A DNA stretch of 64,000 nucleotides from Episyrphus balteatus (lineage: Eukaryota; Arthropoda; Insecta; Diptera; Syrphidae): positions 121,773,551-121,837,550 of the forward strand of contig NC_079135.1 in the NCBI RefSeq assembly GCF_945859705.1, given 5' to 3'. Each line of letters starts with the position of its first letter. Position 1 is the first letter of the stretch. The position numbers and the translations under genes are program-made. The notes beneath the pieces were generated by a model. That model did no database searches and was not told the origin of the DNA. It saw only the letters and a program-made list of their open reading frames with translations. Shown in pieces: positions 23,991-34,190 of the stretch.

Positions 23991-24204
23991 TTTTTCTTTT
24001 TTTTAATAAATTGATGCTTTTTTTTTAAGTTGAAACAACTTTGATTTAAAGATGTTTTATAACGGTAAACCACTTTAAACTAACGATGTTCTACTTTGAT
24101 TTTAAAATTTTCGTCTTCAACGCAAAATCATTCCAAAAAATAGTTGAATCAACGTGGTTTTCGTTGATTTTAAGTTGTTTTTTCCCTCAGTGTACTTGGG
24201 TAGG

Positions 24205-24290
24205 ATGTAGTTATGGGACGACGATAGGCCTCGGATACGGACGGATTTACTGATGACGACCTTAGCAAACGAATCCAATATGTATATGTA
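24205..24290 (+). repeat. GC-rich coding-like relic, right part
   Basis: GGATGTAGTTATGGGACGAC followed by GATAGGCCTCGGATACGG continues the style of 20640-20780. The two parts probably formed one sequence before the CCCAAGTA element entered. Confidence 0.35.
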
Positions 24291-24639
24291 TGTATAGTAG
24301 GGTGTCCGTTATTTCCCAAAGTGATGTTTTCGGGGGAGACACCCCCTAGATCGAAAGCTTAGGGCCTAAATAAGGGGAATTTAGCAAAAAAAATTTGTTT
24401 GGGGGTCATTAACCCGTGCCTCTAGGGTCATACTTTCCCCATACAAAGGAGATGGCACATTTTTGGGCCCAGTGTGTTCACTTACGAAATGGGTATCAAA
24501 TGAAAGGTGACGGTAAGCACATTACGTGGGTAAAATATTTTCAAATTCGTTAGTGGGGTTTTGGAGATATTTGAGTTTGAAGTTTCGGATTTCAAAATCA
24601 AGATTTCAGCTATTTTTGCGATCAATTAATCGTAGAATG

Positions 24640-24910
24640 CGTAGAAAGGACTTTTTAGATTGGAAATTAGTTAATCTTTCTTTTTCTAGTACATCATTTT
24701 TCTCTAGGAGTTATACTTTCAGAGTAACAGAACCGCAAAGTATCTCATTCTCAGTAATTCCGCACTTAACTCTAAGGGTTGTTTAAAATATTTAAAATAT
24801 CAAAAAACACACAATTTTCGGTAGTGTAACTCTGAAATTAAAACTCCTAGAGAAAAATGATGTACTAGAAAAAAGAAAGATTAACTAATTTCCAATCTAA
24901 AAAGTCCTCT
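24640..24910. repeat. Hairpin inside foldback D
   Basis: AAGGACTTTTTAGATTGGAA and its complement are about 250 bp apart. Near-perfect arms include TAGTACATCATTTTTCTC and its complement. Confidence 0.8.
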
Positions 24911-25325
24911 CTAGTTTTCTGTCCGACCAGTCGTTCTCGAGATATTGAGACAAATGCGTTTTTCAAAATGGCGGTCGCCCCACAAGACCAAACAATACGC
25001 AATCTGAGATTTGTACTTGGGATAAACCCCTCTTCAATACTGCATTCAAACTTAGCTCACGTCATAGCTTTTTCCAGATTTTTCCCCATTGACTGAACTA
25101 TAGTTTCTATTCTTATTATTTAATAGGCATATTTCAGCTCGTTTTTGTGTATTTTGCTTATTGTAAGGTTTTTGTATGTTTTATAGAACTATTTTATATA
25201 TAGAATTAAAAGTAACACATTAAGCTATCGAAAAATTACAAAAAAAAAGTGCATGTCACCACTGAATATTTTGATATTTCGATGTGCCAAATGCCTCGCT
25301 TAAAAAAATCACCTTTTGAGAAGTA

Positions 25326-25575
25326 ATATCGACGGTTAAACTTCATAACCTCGTGAAAAAAATATTATTAATGCAAACAATTCAGAAAATTCAAAGCTAT
25401 CTTTTGGTATATTCAGTTCAACAATGTTGTTTTGAACATTTTTCAGGAATGACGAAATTCAAAAGCTCGTATTGATATATCCCATACAAAAACAAGAAAC
25501 ACAACATATTGTTTTTTAATTTCTGAAAAACTTGCATAAACGACTTACGAGGTTATGAACCTTAACCGTCGATAT
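25326..25575. mobile_element. Small MITE inside foldback D
   Basis: The ends ATATCGACGGTTAA and TTAACCGTCGATAT are perfect inverted repeats. CATAACCTCGT is inverted 10 bp inside. About 250 bp, non-coding. Confidence 0.75.
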
Positions 25576-25889
25576 GTATTATTTTTTTAACAAAGAAAAA
25601 AACTTTTGATACAGATTTATAGACAAGAGAAATACCTTTTATTTGATACCAATATTATTTCTGTACACCCATTATTACGCATTCTACGATTAATTGTTCG
25701 AAAAATTAGCTGAAATCTTGATTGTGAAATCCGAAACTTCAAACTCAAATATCTCCAAAACCCCACTAACGAATTTGAAAATATTTTACCCACGTAATGT
25801 GCTTACCGTCACCTTTCATTTGATACCAATTTCGTTAGTGAACACACTGGGCCCAAGCTCCATAGAAAAATGTGCCATCTCCTTTGTAT

Positions 25890-26690
25890 GGGAAATTTTT
25901 AACTCATACATAAAATTTTTTTTTCTCTCGCGTTAAATCATATTTTTTTTTAATGTTTGATAATTCTGGTTGGAAAACAGTTACTTTAAAAGATCACATT
26001 CAAAATTTCCCGTTAAAAATTTTGTTTATATTTTATTTCGGTTTTTGAAATTATTAGCTGTTTTCGTGGTTTTTGCTTTCACCTATCACACAATTTTAAA
26101 TGCAGTTTTATTGTTTTTTAATTCTTTTCAAATATTGCATTCACAAATTTGTGAATAAATAAAAAATTTCAATTTTTTGAATTTTTTTTTTTTAGTTTTT
26201 GCAGTTTTTATAATAAATAAATATTATTAAATACTTTACCCTTCCTTGTTTGCAACTTTTTTGATGCAATTTTTTAGGTGAATAATTTTTAAATAAAATT
26301 CAATAAAAATATTGTAAACATATCTTTTGTAGTTCGAGAAAAATAAATTTAAACGTATAAAAACGGTAAAAATTTCAAAAAAAAATTTCAAAAATTGAAA
26401 TTTTTGATTTATTCACAAATTTTTGAATGCAATATTTGAAAAGAATTAAAAAACAATAAAACTGCATTTAAAATTGTGTGATAGGTGAAAGCAAAAACCA
26501 CGAAAACAGCTAATAATTTCAAAAACCGAAATAAAATATAAACAAAATTTTTAACGGGAAATTTTGAATGTGATCTTTTAAAGTAACTGTTTTCCAACCA
26601 GAATTATCAAACATTAAAAAAAAATATGATTTAACGCGAGAGAAAAAAAATTTTATGTATGAGTTAAAAATTTTCCATACAAATTTGTAT
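25890..26690. repeat. Long inner palindrome of foldback D
   Basis: The two arms meet near 26290. Each contains a 62-codon frame whose products differ at one residue only, so the arms are about 99% identical over at least 186 bp. The frame is a palindrome by-product, not a gene. Confidence 0.85.
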
Positions 26691-26892
26691 GGGGAAAGTA
26701 TGACCCTAGAGGCACGGGTTAATGACCCCCAAAAAATTTTTTTTTACTAAATTCCCCTTATTTAGGCCCTAAGCTTTCGATCTAGGGGGTGTCATCCCCG
26801 AAAACATCACTTTGGGAAATAACGGACACCCTAATGTATAGGTATGTAAATATAAAAAAAGGTAAAAATATAATTAAAAAGTTTTAGCTATT

Positions 26893-27332
26893 TGTACACA
26901 GAGAAAAATATGACCCGCTAAAAACTAACAGATTGCCATATTGTTTTACCTTCCATACATTTCATAAGGAAATCTTATTAAAATCAACGATTAATAAGGT
27001 TTTTTTAAGGAGATTTCTTATTATTTTTATAGAGAAAATCTTATTAAAATTTGACTGAAAAGTTGATTTTTCTTGCAACTTAGCACTAGAACAAAAATCG
27101 CGATCAATATTTTCATGGCAGGTTGGTTCAGGTGGTAAGGTGGGCGACTAATGATTTGAAGTCTCCAGTTCGATTCCCAGCCTGGTCATCGTTTTTTTTA
27201 TTTTTTTGCAGATTTTAAAACAATAAGGAAAACCCGATTGTTTTAATAAGGTTTCCTTCTTGGATGAAAACCATAGAGAAATCTTATTGTTTTTGTTCTA
27301 TTTTATGTGGTCTATTTTTCTCTGTGTATATT
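26893..27332. mobile_element. TIR element with CACAGAGAAAAATA ends and internal tRNA-like module
   Basis: CACAGAGAAAAATATGACC at the left and its near complement at the right are flanked by TA on both sides. Subterminal AAATCTTATT blocks occur inverted on both halves. The tRNA-like module 4 lies near the centre. A truncated copy of the left half is at 34438-34592. Confidence 0.8.
27119..27190 (+). repeat. tRNA-like module 4
   Basis: TGGTTCAGGTGGTAAGG resembles an A box and CAGTTCGATTCCC is a B box, with CAGGTTGG / CCAGCCTGG flanks that can pair like an acceptor stem. It is closest to a real tRNA of the four modules, but it has no proper anticodon arm. Confidence 0.6.
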
Positions 27333-28034
27333 TTAATTTTATTTTAATTTAAAAAATTTAATTTTTCACAACATTTAATTATTTTATATTGCGACGCGTT
27401 TCAGTTTAAAAAAAAACATAAATCGGGCTCAATTCTGCGACTTTGATTGTTGGGTTGCCATGAATATTTTCAACTCAATTATTTTTAAGTATTTCGTATT
27501 TTAACTCAGCATCCTATCGAAGTATGGCTGTAATATACACTTTTATCAAAAAAGTTACAAAAAAAAAAAAAAAAAGAAAAAATTACTTAGGCCCTAATTG
27601 TTTCGGACGTGCATATATTTTTTTTTTTGTAGAAATCGGTCTCAGTCCCAAGTAATAAAGTTTTATTTGATTTATTTAAGACCCACAATCTTAATATAAT
27701 AATATATCTTTCACATTGATACTATTTCTAGACCCCTAAAGTCGTTTTGAAGAGATCACCACCATTTCGAGGAACGTTTTTCTAGTACCTACGAAATTTT
27801 TGGGGTTTTGCGGTAAATTGAATAATATACATTTTTGTGCTCTGCCCGTTCATGAATCGACAAATTATGGCTAAAGCGAACATTTGAGCATGATATTTTT
27901 ATCAGTTGATTTTTTAAGAATTCGGTCCATGATTTTGACCCATCTAATTCCAAACCTTTGTTTAATAGATTCTTTCAAGGCCTGAAAACAATCAGTTGTC
28001 ATCTTTTATAACTATTGTTTCCTATTAACAATAA
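27333..28034. other. Unannotated AT-rich DNA
   Basis: No gene or repeat recognised before the promoter region of the first secreted-protein gene. Confidence 0.4.
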
Positions 28035-28047
28035 CGTTTGCATAATT

Positions 28048-28237
28048 GTTTAAACAGTTTGTTGCTTGTTTCATCTCAGTAAATCTTGCATCAGTGAGTT
28101 TCATAACTCTCAAATATTGACACATCATTTGCTCATCACATAAACACAGCTGTTAGGAAAATTTTAACAATTATTACTGTTCATTTCAGTCTGGGTGGAA
28201 TTAGTATAAATAGAGAACATTTTCCAAGTTTCAGTAT
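28048..28237 (+). promoter_or_regulatory. Promoter and upstream module of secreted-protein gene 1
   Basis: A TATAAATAG box (28205-28213) lies 28 bp before a TCAGT initiator (A at 28233). AACACAGCTGT with its CAGCTG core (28147-28152) is at -86, and GTTTAAAC (28048-28055) is at -185. The same parts, order and spacing recur before the three paralogous copies. Confidence 0.8.
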
Positions 28238-28270
28238 AGTTAAAGATTCTTTGACAACTTATAAACCAAC

Positions 28271-28582
28271 ATGAAATTCCTCGTAGTTCTTGCTTTCTTC
28301 GCAGTTGTTGCTATTGCAGCAGCACATGGTCCACAACAACACCATGGACAACATCAAGGACCACACCATGGTCATGGTCCTAAGCCAGGTCAAGGACAAC
28401 ATCCAGGACAAGGACAACAGCCAGGACAGGGTGGTCAGCAGCCAGGACAAGGTCAACAACCAGGTCAAGGACAACAGCCAGGTGAAGGTCAACAACCCGG
28501 ACAAGGTGGTCAACAGCCAGGTGAAGGTCAACAACCAGGACAAGGAGAACAACAACCTGAAGCCGAACCATCCCAAGAATAA
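28271..28582 (+). CDS. Secreted Gly/Gln/Pro/His-rich repeat protein, paralogue 1
   Basis: The protein has 103 residues. Residues 1-18 are a clear signal peptide (MKFLVVLAFF..., then AAA before cleavage). The mature part begins His-rich (about 19-37), followed by a run of PGQGQQ and PGQGGQQ units with some PGEGQQ, and ends acidic (EAEPSQE). It has no cysteine or aromatic residue after the signal, so a disordered extracellular protein is expected. A possible use of the His segment is metal binding, which is inference. The start ATG follows a 38-nt leader from the predicted initiator and has the context ACCAACATG. The gene is intronless, with a poly(A) signal at 28655. Paralogues lie at 33826 and 35004, and a relic at 30275. 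I do not recognise the family. Cuticle, glue, salivary or accessory-gland roles are all possible. Confidence 0.88.
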   Translation: MKFLVVLAFFAVVAIAAAHGPQQHHGQHQGPHHGHGPKPGQGQHPGQGQQPGQGGQQPGQGQQPGQGQQPGEGQQPGQGGQQPGEGQQPGQGEQQPEAEPSQE

Positions 28583-28654
28583 AATAATAATCACTTCTTG
28601 AGTTTGAACCAACAATTTTGTTGATATATTCTAACCTTTGTATGTTCTTTTAAT

Positions 28655-28660
28655 AATAAA
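28655..28660 (+). terminator. Poly(A) signal of gene 1
   Basis: AATAAA lies about 73 nt after the stop codon of gene 1. Confidence 0.7.
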
Positions 28661-28821
28661 TATGTGATTGAAGCAGAAAGCCTAAGTATTTTTATATAAA
28701 AAGTAAATAATTGCAAACAATTAGGTATAATACCTTTGGAAGGTCGTGAAGAATAGACTATTATGAAAAAAAAACTCATTGAATTTTCGATATCAAAATG
28801 TTGAGTTAAGACAATTTAAAT

Positions 28822-29700
28822 AAAATGCACGGTCGCACGAACTTGCCCTTAGAGTTAAAGTTGCTTAAATTTGTAAGACTTTTTATATAAAAATTTGGAA
28901 AAAAAAATAAAATTGTTTGTTTTTTTTTTAATAAAATAAAACCTGAAATCAAATTGGCTCGGCTCGTGTGGGTCGTAGAGAGCTAATTTTTTTTTAAGTT
29001 GTAGATAATTTAAAGGACTACAACATTATTTTATTTTGTTAGCCAATACTAGCACCGTTTGAAAAATAATAGTTTGATAAACAAAATAACGATTTCGACT
29101 TAATATTATTAATTTTTTATTTGTTTACACAAAAATTATGTGCGCCAAATCGATAGAAAATCCTATAACGAACTTTATTTTTTTTTCGTACGACATTCTG
29201 AAGCCGAGTTATTACCAAAAAACGATATTTTTGGGTGGTTTCGCACCGATTTTTCGTGCGTTCATTTATCAATTGATAAAGAGATAAGGAGTTGATTTTT
29301 TCTGTAAAATGCAGGAAATTAAGAGGACACCAAAAAAGGTTAGAAAAATGTTAACCATAACTTTTTTCGAAATAAAAACGAAAATGTGTTTTTTAACAAC
29401 TAGAATTTGACTTTAACTGGCTGCCATTTTGTATTAACTTACTTTAATACAATGAAATTACATACAACTATAGAAAATATTATAAGGAAGAGAATGTATG
29501 CTTATTTTTTGGTCTACGACATACTGGAGCAAAAGTAAAGATATTAGCTTAGAAGTAAAATATCCCAAAAAATACATTTTTGTAAATAACTCCACTAAAA
29601 AGAATGATCAGGTGGTGAGAAATTGGGTTTAAGCCTTCCAAATATACCCCTATCGATCCATGAAATAAAAACTGACAGTGCCTCTGTGCGCAAGGTAAGG
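28822..29700 (+). repeat. Dispersed repeat B, copy 2 (diverged)
   Basis: ATGCACGGTCGCACGAACTTGC followed by CCTTAGAGTTAAAG is a shortened version of the start of copies 1 and 3. The remainder is AT-rich with weaker similarity, and the right boundary is uncertain. Confidence 0.4.
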
Positions 29701-29909
29701 CCCTTTTTTCCGACGCTTTGACTGGAGTATTTACCTATTTACCTAAAGTAATGTGCTAACTCTCAGAGAGAAACCAATTCAAAATAAAGGTTGACTGTTA
29801 TTTCTATAGTCTCTGGTTTAAAACGAATGTTCCCAACAATATGAATGAACTCAATACTATATATTACAAGAGACTTAGTCTTTTTCAAAAGTATGAATGG
29901 CTCATATTT

Positions 29910-29970
29910 ATATTTATTTCAGGGCAATTAGTTTCATTCTTTAGAATGCTAAGAACTTAAAGAACGTATA
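29910..29970 (+). repeat. Inverted repeat, left member, flanking the relic gene
   Basis: TTTCATTCTTTAGAATGCTA followed by AGAACTTAAAGAACGTA matches the complement of 30525-30585 with few changes over about 55 bp. Confidence 0.7.
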
Positions 29971-30199
29971 ATAGGTCAGTGCATTTATAATTTCACCCAG
30001 CAGTTTGTACCACTCCCAATTTTTTTTTGCTCATTCGATAGAGCATTGGCTGAAGATCATTACCCTGATTTTTCGCACTCGCGAAATTCAAGTTTCGGCC
30101 GCTATCTTGGATTTTAGTTTTTTTGAATATCTCGATTTCTATTTATCCTACATAAAAGTTTAGAAAAAACGTAGGCAATTTAATTTCGCGTCTTTTATG

Positions 30200-30275
30200 T
30201 TAAGAACGCTTTTCCGATATTCTGAATACAGAAACAACTGCGAACGAAGCAAGAACTAGGTACTAGAAACTTCAT
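30200..30275 (-). pseudogene. Truncated, frameshifted relic of the secreted-protein family
   Basis: On the minus strand, ATG (30275-30273) is followed by a signal-peptide coding start like that of the intact paralogues. A 4-5 nt insertion after about codon 5 shifts the frame, and similarity ends after about 16 codons. The repeat region is missing. The 5' UTR, TATA box and upstream module are preserved, so the promoter is better conserved than the coding part. The copy is flanked by a 55-bp inverted repeat (29910 and 30525). Confidence 0.75.
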
Positions 30276-30315
30276 GTTGGTTAATAAATTGTCAAAAAAA
30301 AATTTTAACTATACT

Positions 30316-30487
30316 TAATGTTGGAAAATGATTTCTATTTTATACTAATTTTACTCAGACAGAAACGACTAGCAATGATTTTTTTTTAAATTGTTCTTCC
30401 AGCTGTGTCTATTCGGTTGGTAAATAATGTTGTCAATATTTGAGATGACCATGTTATTAAACGTACGTAGTAATAAACTGTTCAAAC
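30316..30487 (-). promoter_or_regulatory. Retained promoter of the relic copy
   Basis: On the minus strand, TATAAAAT (30344-30337) lies 28 bp before the initiator position (30316). CAGCTG (30405-30400) is at -89, and a one-mismatch GTTTGAAC (30487-30480) is at -171. The geometry is the same as in the intact genes. Confidence 0.7.
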
Positions 30488-30524
30488 AATGATACAAAAG
30501 TTGTTGTTTACGAGATCAGCTTTT

Positions 30525-30585
30525 TCTACTACGTTCTTTAAGTTTTTAGCATTCTAAAGAATGAAACTTATTGTCCTGAAATTGA
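30525..30585 (-). repeat. Inverted repeat, right member, flanking the relic gene
   Basis: ACGTTCTTTAAGTTTTTAGC followed by ATTCTAAAGAATGAAA is the complement of the copy at 29910-29970. Confidence 0.7.
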
Positions 30586-30589
30586 TAGA

Positions 30590-31730
30590 CTATTTCCAAA
30601 TAAAATTTAATATTAACACAGATTGAAGGAAAGTAAGTCTGATACTTTTGTGGGTTTTTCTGATACTTGTTTATTTCTGGAGCAAATATCAAAAAACGCT
30701 TTTACTGGTGTTTGCAAAATGTATTTATGTTTCTTTCAAATTTTTCAAAACCTAATTAATAATTCTTTGCTGCCTGGTACAAAGGAGTTAAGTCACAAAA
30801 TCGCACTCTTCGAGTTTTGATGAAATGAGAATAAGCTCTTTTTCCACTTTTATTTGGTATCAAAATCATAAATTTAGAACAACTCTTTCCTTTAAAAATA
30901 AGAGGGTCAATGCTCAAAAATTCATCGATTTTCATACATTAGCTCAACTTCAATCGCATATTCTGGAAAACTATCATTTATGACTTAACCCCATTTGAAC
31001 CCGGCGGCAAAGAATTTTCAATCCAATTTTAACTTGATCCTGATCTTTGTCAACAGTAGCGAAATGTTTTTGTTAGAAAAGCCTTACTTCAAGGCAAATT
31101 TATTATTTATTTCCATGTTATTGGCACATGTCTATGAATGTTTTTATCCAGTAGAACGAAGACATGTGAATGACAGAAATCCATTGAGAAAGGCCAGTTG
31201 AATAAATCAAAATAAAACAGCGGAATGTCTACTCCATGCAGTAGGTAAGTTTCTTTATTTCCGAAGAGTAAGTTATGCGTACAAAATGCAATTGAGTTAA
31301 TATCCACTGGCAATCAATCATGACAGTAAATTGTTCCTTCTGAAGAATACTGTAGAACATAGAGGGATTTTTTCTCGATTGCAATCCATTGAGACCACTG
31401 AACACCTGCATTTTATAAATAAATATGAGCCATTATTACTTAGTAAAAGAGTCTTAGTGAATAGCTATTTGTTGAGTTTAAAATAAAACCTAGTTCGAAG
31501 AATTTGTATTGAAGCATAAAAAACTTCACTTTATTTGAAAGATAGCGGTACACTCATGTCTCATGCACTCCAATGGATAAGTTCAAAGAATTTTCGGCTC
31601 AGAGTTGCTTAGTGTCCGGATATGAACGCACAATGTAGGTACATTCATTGTATAGCCTCGATAAGAGAACGTTACAGATCGCAGTCACGTCGCTTTCAAA
31701 TTTTGACACATATGTATTGTATACATATAG
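30590..31730. other. Unannotated DNA
   Basis: Apparently unique sequence with overlapping 60-68-codon frames on both strands near 30995-31411. None has a recognisable domain. Confidence 0.4.
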
Positions 31731-32950
31731 TACAGGTAAAATAGGGCATACAATCAAGAAATAATGGGACTAATTACAGATGTTACTGTCTCTTCGAAAA
31801 AAAAACACCCTTTGACCTAAATTTTTTTTATGAAAACTCTTTATTCTTGCTTTCTATCCTAAATTCAATGTTTTTACCAAATTTCATTAGGGTGACCTAT
31901 CATTTTTGTTTTCACACAAAAAAACACCTTTTAACCATGATATTTTTATAGACACTGTAGATTCTTGTTTCTTATCTTAAAAGTAACATAATTCCTGAAT
32001 TTCAATGGAGTACCGCTAGCATTACTCTAGTATTGCACACTTTTCCAAATATAGGTACCCATATTTTCTCTTCACCTAAAAAAAACAATCTTTCACATGA
32101 AAAAAAATTATAGTTTTACTTTATTCGTAATTATCATTAGAAAGACAATATTTTTAATAAATTTCGTATGGGTAACTTTTATACCATTGATTTTATCGGA
32201 CTTATCGCGGATTTCCAAAAAAAAACACCCTTTCACCTAAAATATTTTTATAGACTACTTAGATTCTTGGTTTCTATTATAAATCAAACTTTTGTACCAA
32301 TTTTCATTGGTGTAACAATTTTTTCACAGTTTTTGTGGTACTAATTCCGAATTTCATCATATCTTTAAAAAAAAAACACCCTTTCACTCAAGATAATTTT
32401 GTACAGTTTATGGATTCTTAATTCTTATACCAAACAAAACTTTTTCACCAAATTTTAAAAATTAATAAAATTTAAGTTAGCTGTTATGATACCTTTCTCA
32501 CACACAACTTAACCCATCAAAAAAACACCCTTTCACCAAAAATATTTTTAAAAACTTTATCCCTGCTTTATCTAAAACGTTCATCCCGAATTTTTTCAGT
32601 GTAGCATGTTTTTCACATAGGTTTCTGTTGTATTTTATATGTACCTGTTGAAGTAAAAAAACAAGCACCCTTGTTTTTAATCGACAATAACTTTTCTTAG
32701 AGCAATCGTATTGACTTTATTTTTTTTTGTCATTAGATTCAGCATCAAAAAATACTTTGAAAACAAGTGTCATGTGATGATATTCGACAAACAATTTTTT
32801 TTCAGTATAGTTTTGACCTTCACCCCCTCCCTCTGGTCCGCGAAAAAAACCCCTTATACCCAACTTTTTTGTATAGACTTTTTTTGACCTTGGTTCTTAT
32901 CCGAAAAGCAAACTTTTGCCAAGTTTCATGAGTGTAACATTTTACACTAC
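31731..32950 (+). repeat. Array of about 140-bp 'CACCCTTTCACC' units, copy 2
   Basis: After TACAGGTAAAATAGG, units starting with an A-run and CACCCTTTCACC (or variants) occur near 31800, 31920, 32080, 32220, 32370, 32520 and 32660. Most continue with TATTTTTATAGAC and then TTCTTG. The last unit (32819-32945) begins CTTCACCCCCTCCC. Spacing is about 120-160 bp. Copy 1 is at 3748. Confidence 0.7.
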
Positions 32951-33725
32951 AGTGGCCAATTTTTGCAAAAGTACAAGATTAAAAATTATTTTTCCGCTGG
33001 CGCTGTTAATTTGTAAAAAAAAGAGTACACAAATTATTTTTTTGGACCTAAAAAGCTCATTTGTTTTAATTTTTCAGCCCGAAAAAAACTATAAAAAATG
33101 CGTTTCACATTGTTCACTTTTGTACTTTTTCACTTTTTGAGTCAATGTAGTTAAGGCTAAGCAGTTAACTTTTACGCTAATACGGAGTCAGCTTTCTTTG
33201 GTGAGCACCCAACCTCAAATCCAAATCCATCCCTTAATTTAGAAACCACAAACTCGCTTAAAGTACGGATCACTCCGCTAAAATTCGGTAAAATCGAGAA
33301 TTTCTTCGATAAAATTACGGGGTTTTAAGAGAAAATTATGATTCGAATGGGAAAATCACACATCTCTGCGGTAAAATCAATGGTACCCCGGTGAATTATG
33401 AACGTCCCTTGTTTAATGATAATCGCTCTGAAAAAAATTCGTTTTGTTCTTCGTTTTGGTAAATTCACCGATCAAAATTATAGGTAAATCCCTGAAAATT
33501 ATGCGATTCCTCGATAAGTAAAATAATATTAAGGACCTATGAATGAAAATATGATACCTTTATACTTCATAAGATCAAATTGTAATGCATAAGCATATGT
33601 ATATTTTTACTCAAAATATTTTCAGATTTAACTCCGAAAAAAAACTTCCTTTAGGTTTACTGGGTTATAATATGTACCTATGTTAACAGAAATACAAAAA
33701 TATTTACACCAAACAAAACAATGCT
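32951..33725. other. Unannotated DNA
   Basis: 33180-33540 contains loose 'GGTAAAATCG / AAAATTATG' repeats. No gene supported. Confidence 0.4.
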
Positions 33726-33742
33726 TTTTTGCTTCAACTACA

Positions 33743-33748
33743 TTTATT
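33743..33748 (-). terminator. Poly(A) signal of gene 2
   Basis: On the minus strand AATAAA occurs about 78 nt after the stop codon of gene 2. Confidence 0.6.
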
Positions 33749-33825
33749 ATATAAAAAGGTCAATCATACATAGGTTATAGGGTATTATTTTTATGCAAGA
33801 TTAAACTCAATTTGATATTATCAAT

Positions 33826-34152
33826 TTATTCTTGTGATGGTTCGGGTTGTTGTTCTCCTTGTCCTGGTTGTTGGCCTTCACCTGGTTGTTGACCTTGTCC
33901 TGGCTGTTGTCCTTCTCCGGGTTGTTGACCTTGTCCGGGTTGTTGTCCTTGTCCGGGTTGCTGACCACCTTGTCCTGGCTGTTGTCCTTGGCCGGGTTGT
34001 TGTCCTTGACCTGGTTTAGGGCCATGACCATGATGGGGTCCTTGATGTTGTCCTTGATGTTGTCCTTGGTGTTGTGGTGGACCATGATGGGGAGGATGTG
34101 CTGCGACTACGGCAACAGCTGCGAATAATGCAAGAACTACGAGAAACTTCAT
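33826..34152 (-). CDS. Secreted Gly/Gln/Pro/His-rich repeat protein, paralogue 2
   Basis: The protein has 108 residues. The signal peptide is residues 1-18 (MKFLVVLALFAAVAVVAA). The N-terminal mature part is rich in His, Gln and Pro (HPPHHGPPQHQ, then three GQHQ units). About ten PGQGQQ-type units with PGEGQQ variants follow, and the tail is EPSQE. No Cys is present and there are no aromatics after the signal. Codons are mostly CAA, CCA/CCC/CCG and GGA/GGT, so the DNA is itself a GC-rich repeat in an AT-rich region. The start is supported by a 39-nt leader from the predicted initiator at 34191 and by alignment with both paralogues. It is head to head with paralogue 3, about 850 bp away. The function is unknown. 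The signal peptide places the product outside the cell or in secretory granules. Confidence 0.88.
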   Translation of the reverse strand: MKFLVVLALFAAVAVVAAHPPHHGPPQHQGQHQGQHQGPHHGHGPKPGQGQQPGQGQQPGQGGQQPGQGQQPGQGQQPGEGQQPGQGQQPGEGQQPGQGEQQPEPSQE

Positions 34153-34190
34153 GTTGGTTAATTATGGTCAAAAGAAACTTTAACTATACT

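Larger units (their letters stand above)
20781..24204. mobile_element. TIR element with CCCAAGTA ends, carrying nested insertions
   Basis: The left end reads GTA|CCCAAGTAAC and the right end TACTTGG|GTA, so the termini are inverted and flanked by GTA. Without the LINE (21237-23616) and its hAT, the element is about 1.0 kb. Its right side contains a CCCTCAGTG terminus (CACTGAGGG inverted) just inside the end, possibly from another small MITE. It also contains two tRNA-like modules and short tandem duplications (20931-21140). Confidence 0.5.
24298..26833. mobile_element. 2.5-kb composite foldback D, TAGGGTGTCCG ends, 8-bp target duplication
   Basis: The inverted ends are TAGGGTGTCCGTTATTTCCC and its complement. 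ATGTATAG is duplicated exactly outside both ends (24290-24297 and 26834-26841). TAGGG ends with 8-bp duplications fit the hAT superfamily. The left arm (24300-24620) pairs both with the far right end and with 25680-25900. Internal hairpins lie at 24640-24910, 25326-25575 and 25890-26690. No transposase is seen, so it is a nested or multi-arm non-autonomous element. Confidence 0.88.

Noticed and set aside
25970..26597. Two near-identical 62-codon frames on opposite strands
   Set aside because: They are the two arms of one palindrome, with no evidence of selection on protein.
27119..27190. tRNA gene
   Set aside because: A and B boxes are present, but no canonical anticodon arm or full acceptor stem. 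It sits inside a TIR element.
28259..28615. Long Leu/Trp-rich minus-strand frame (118 codons) over secreted gene 1, and similar frames over genes 2 and 3
   Set aside because: Antisense of the PGQGQQ repeat stays open because of its codon pattern. There is no promoter, and the sense frame has signal peptide, leader and poly(A) signal.
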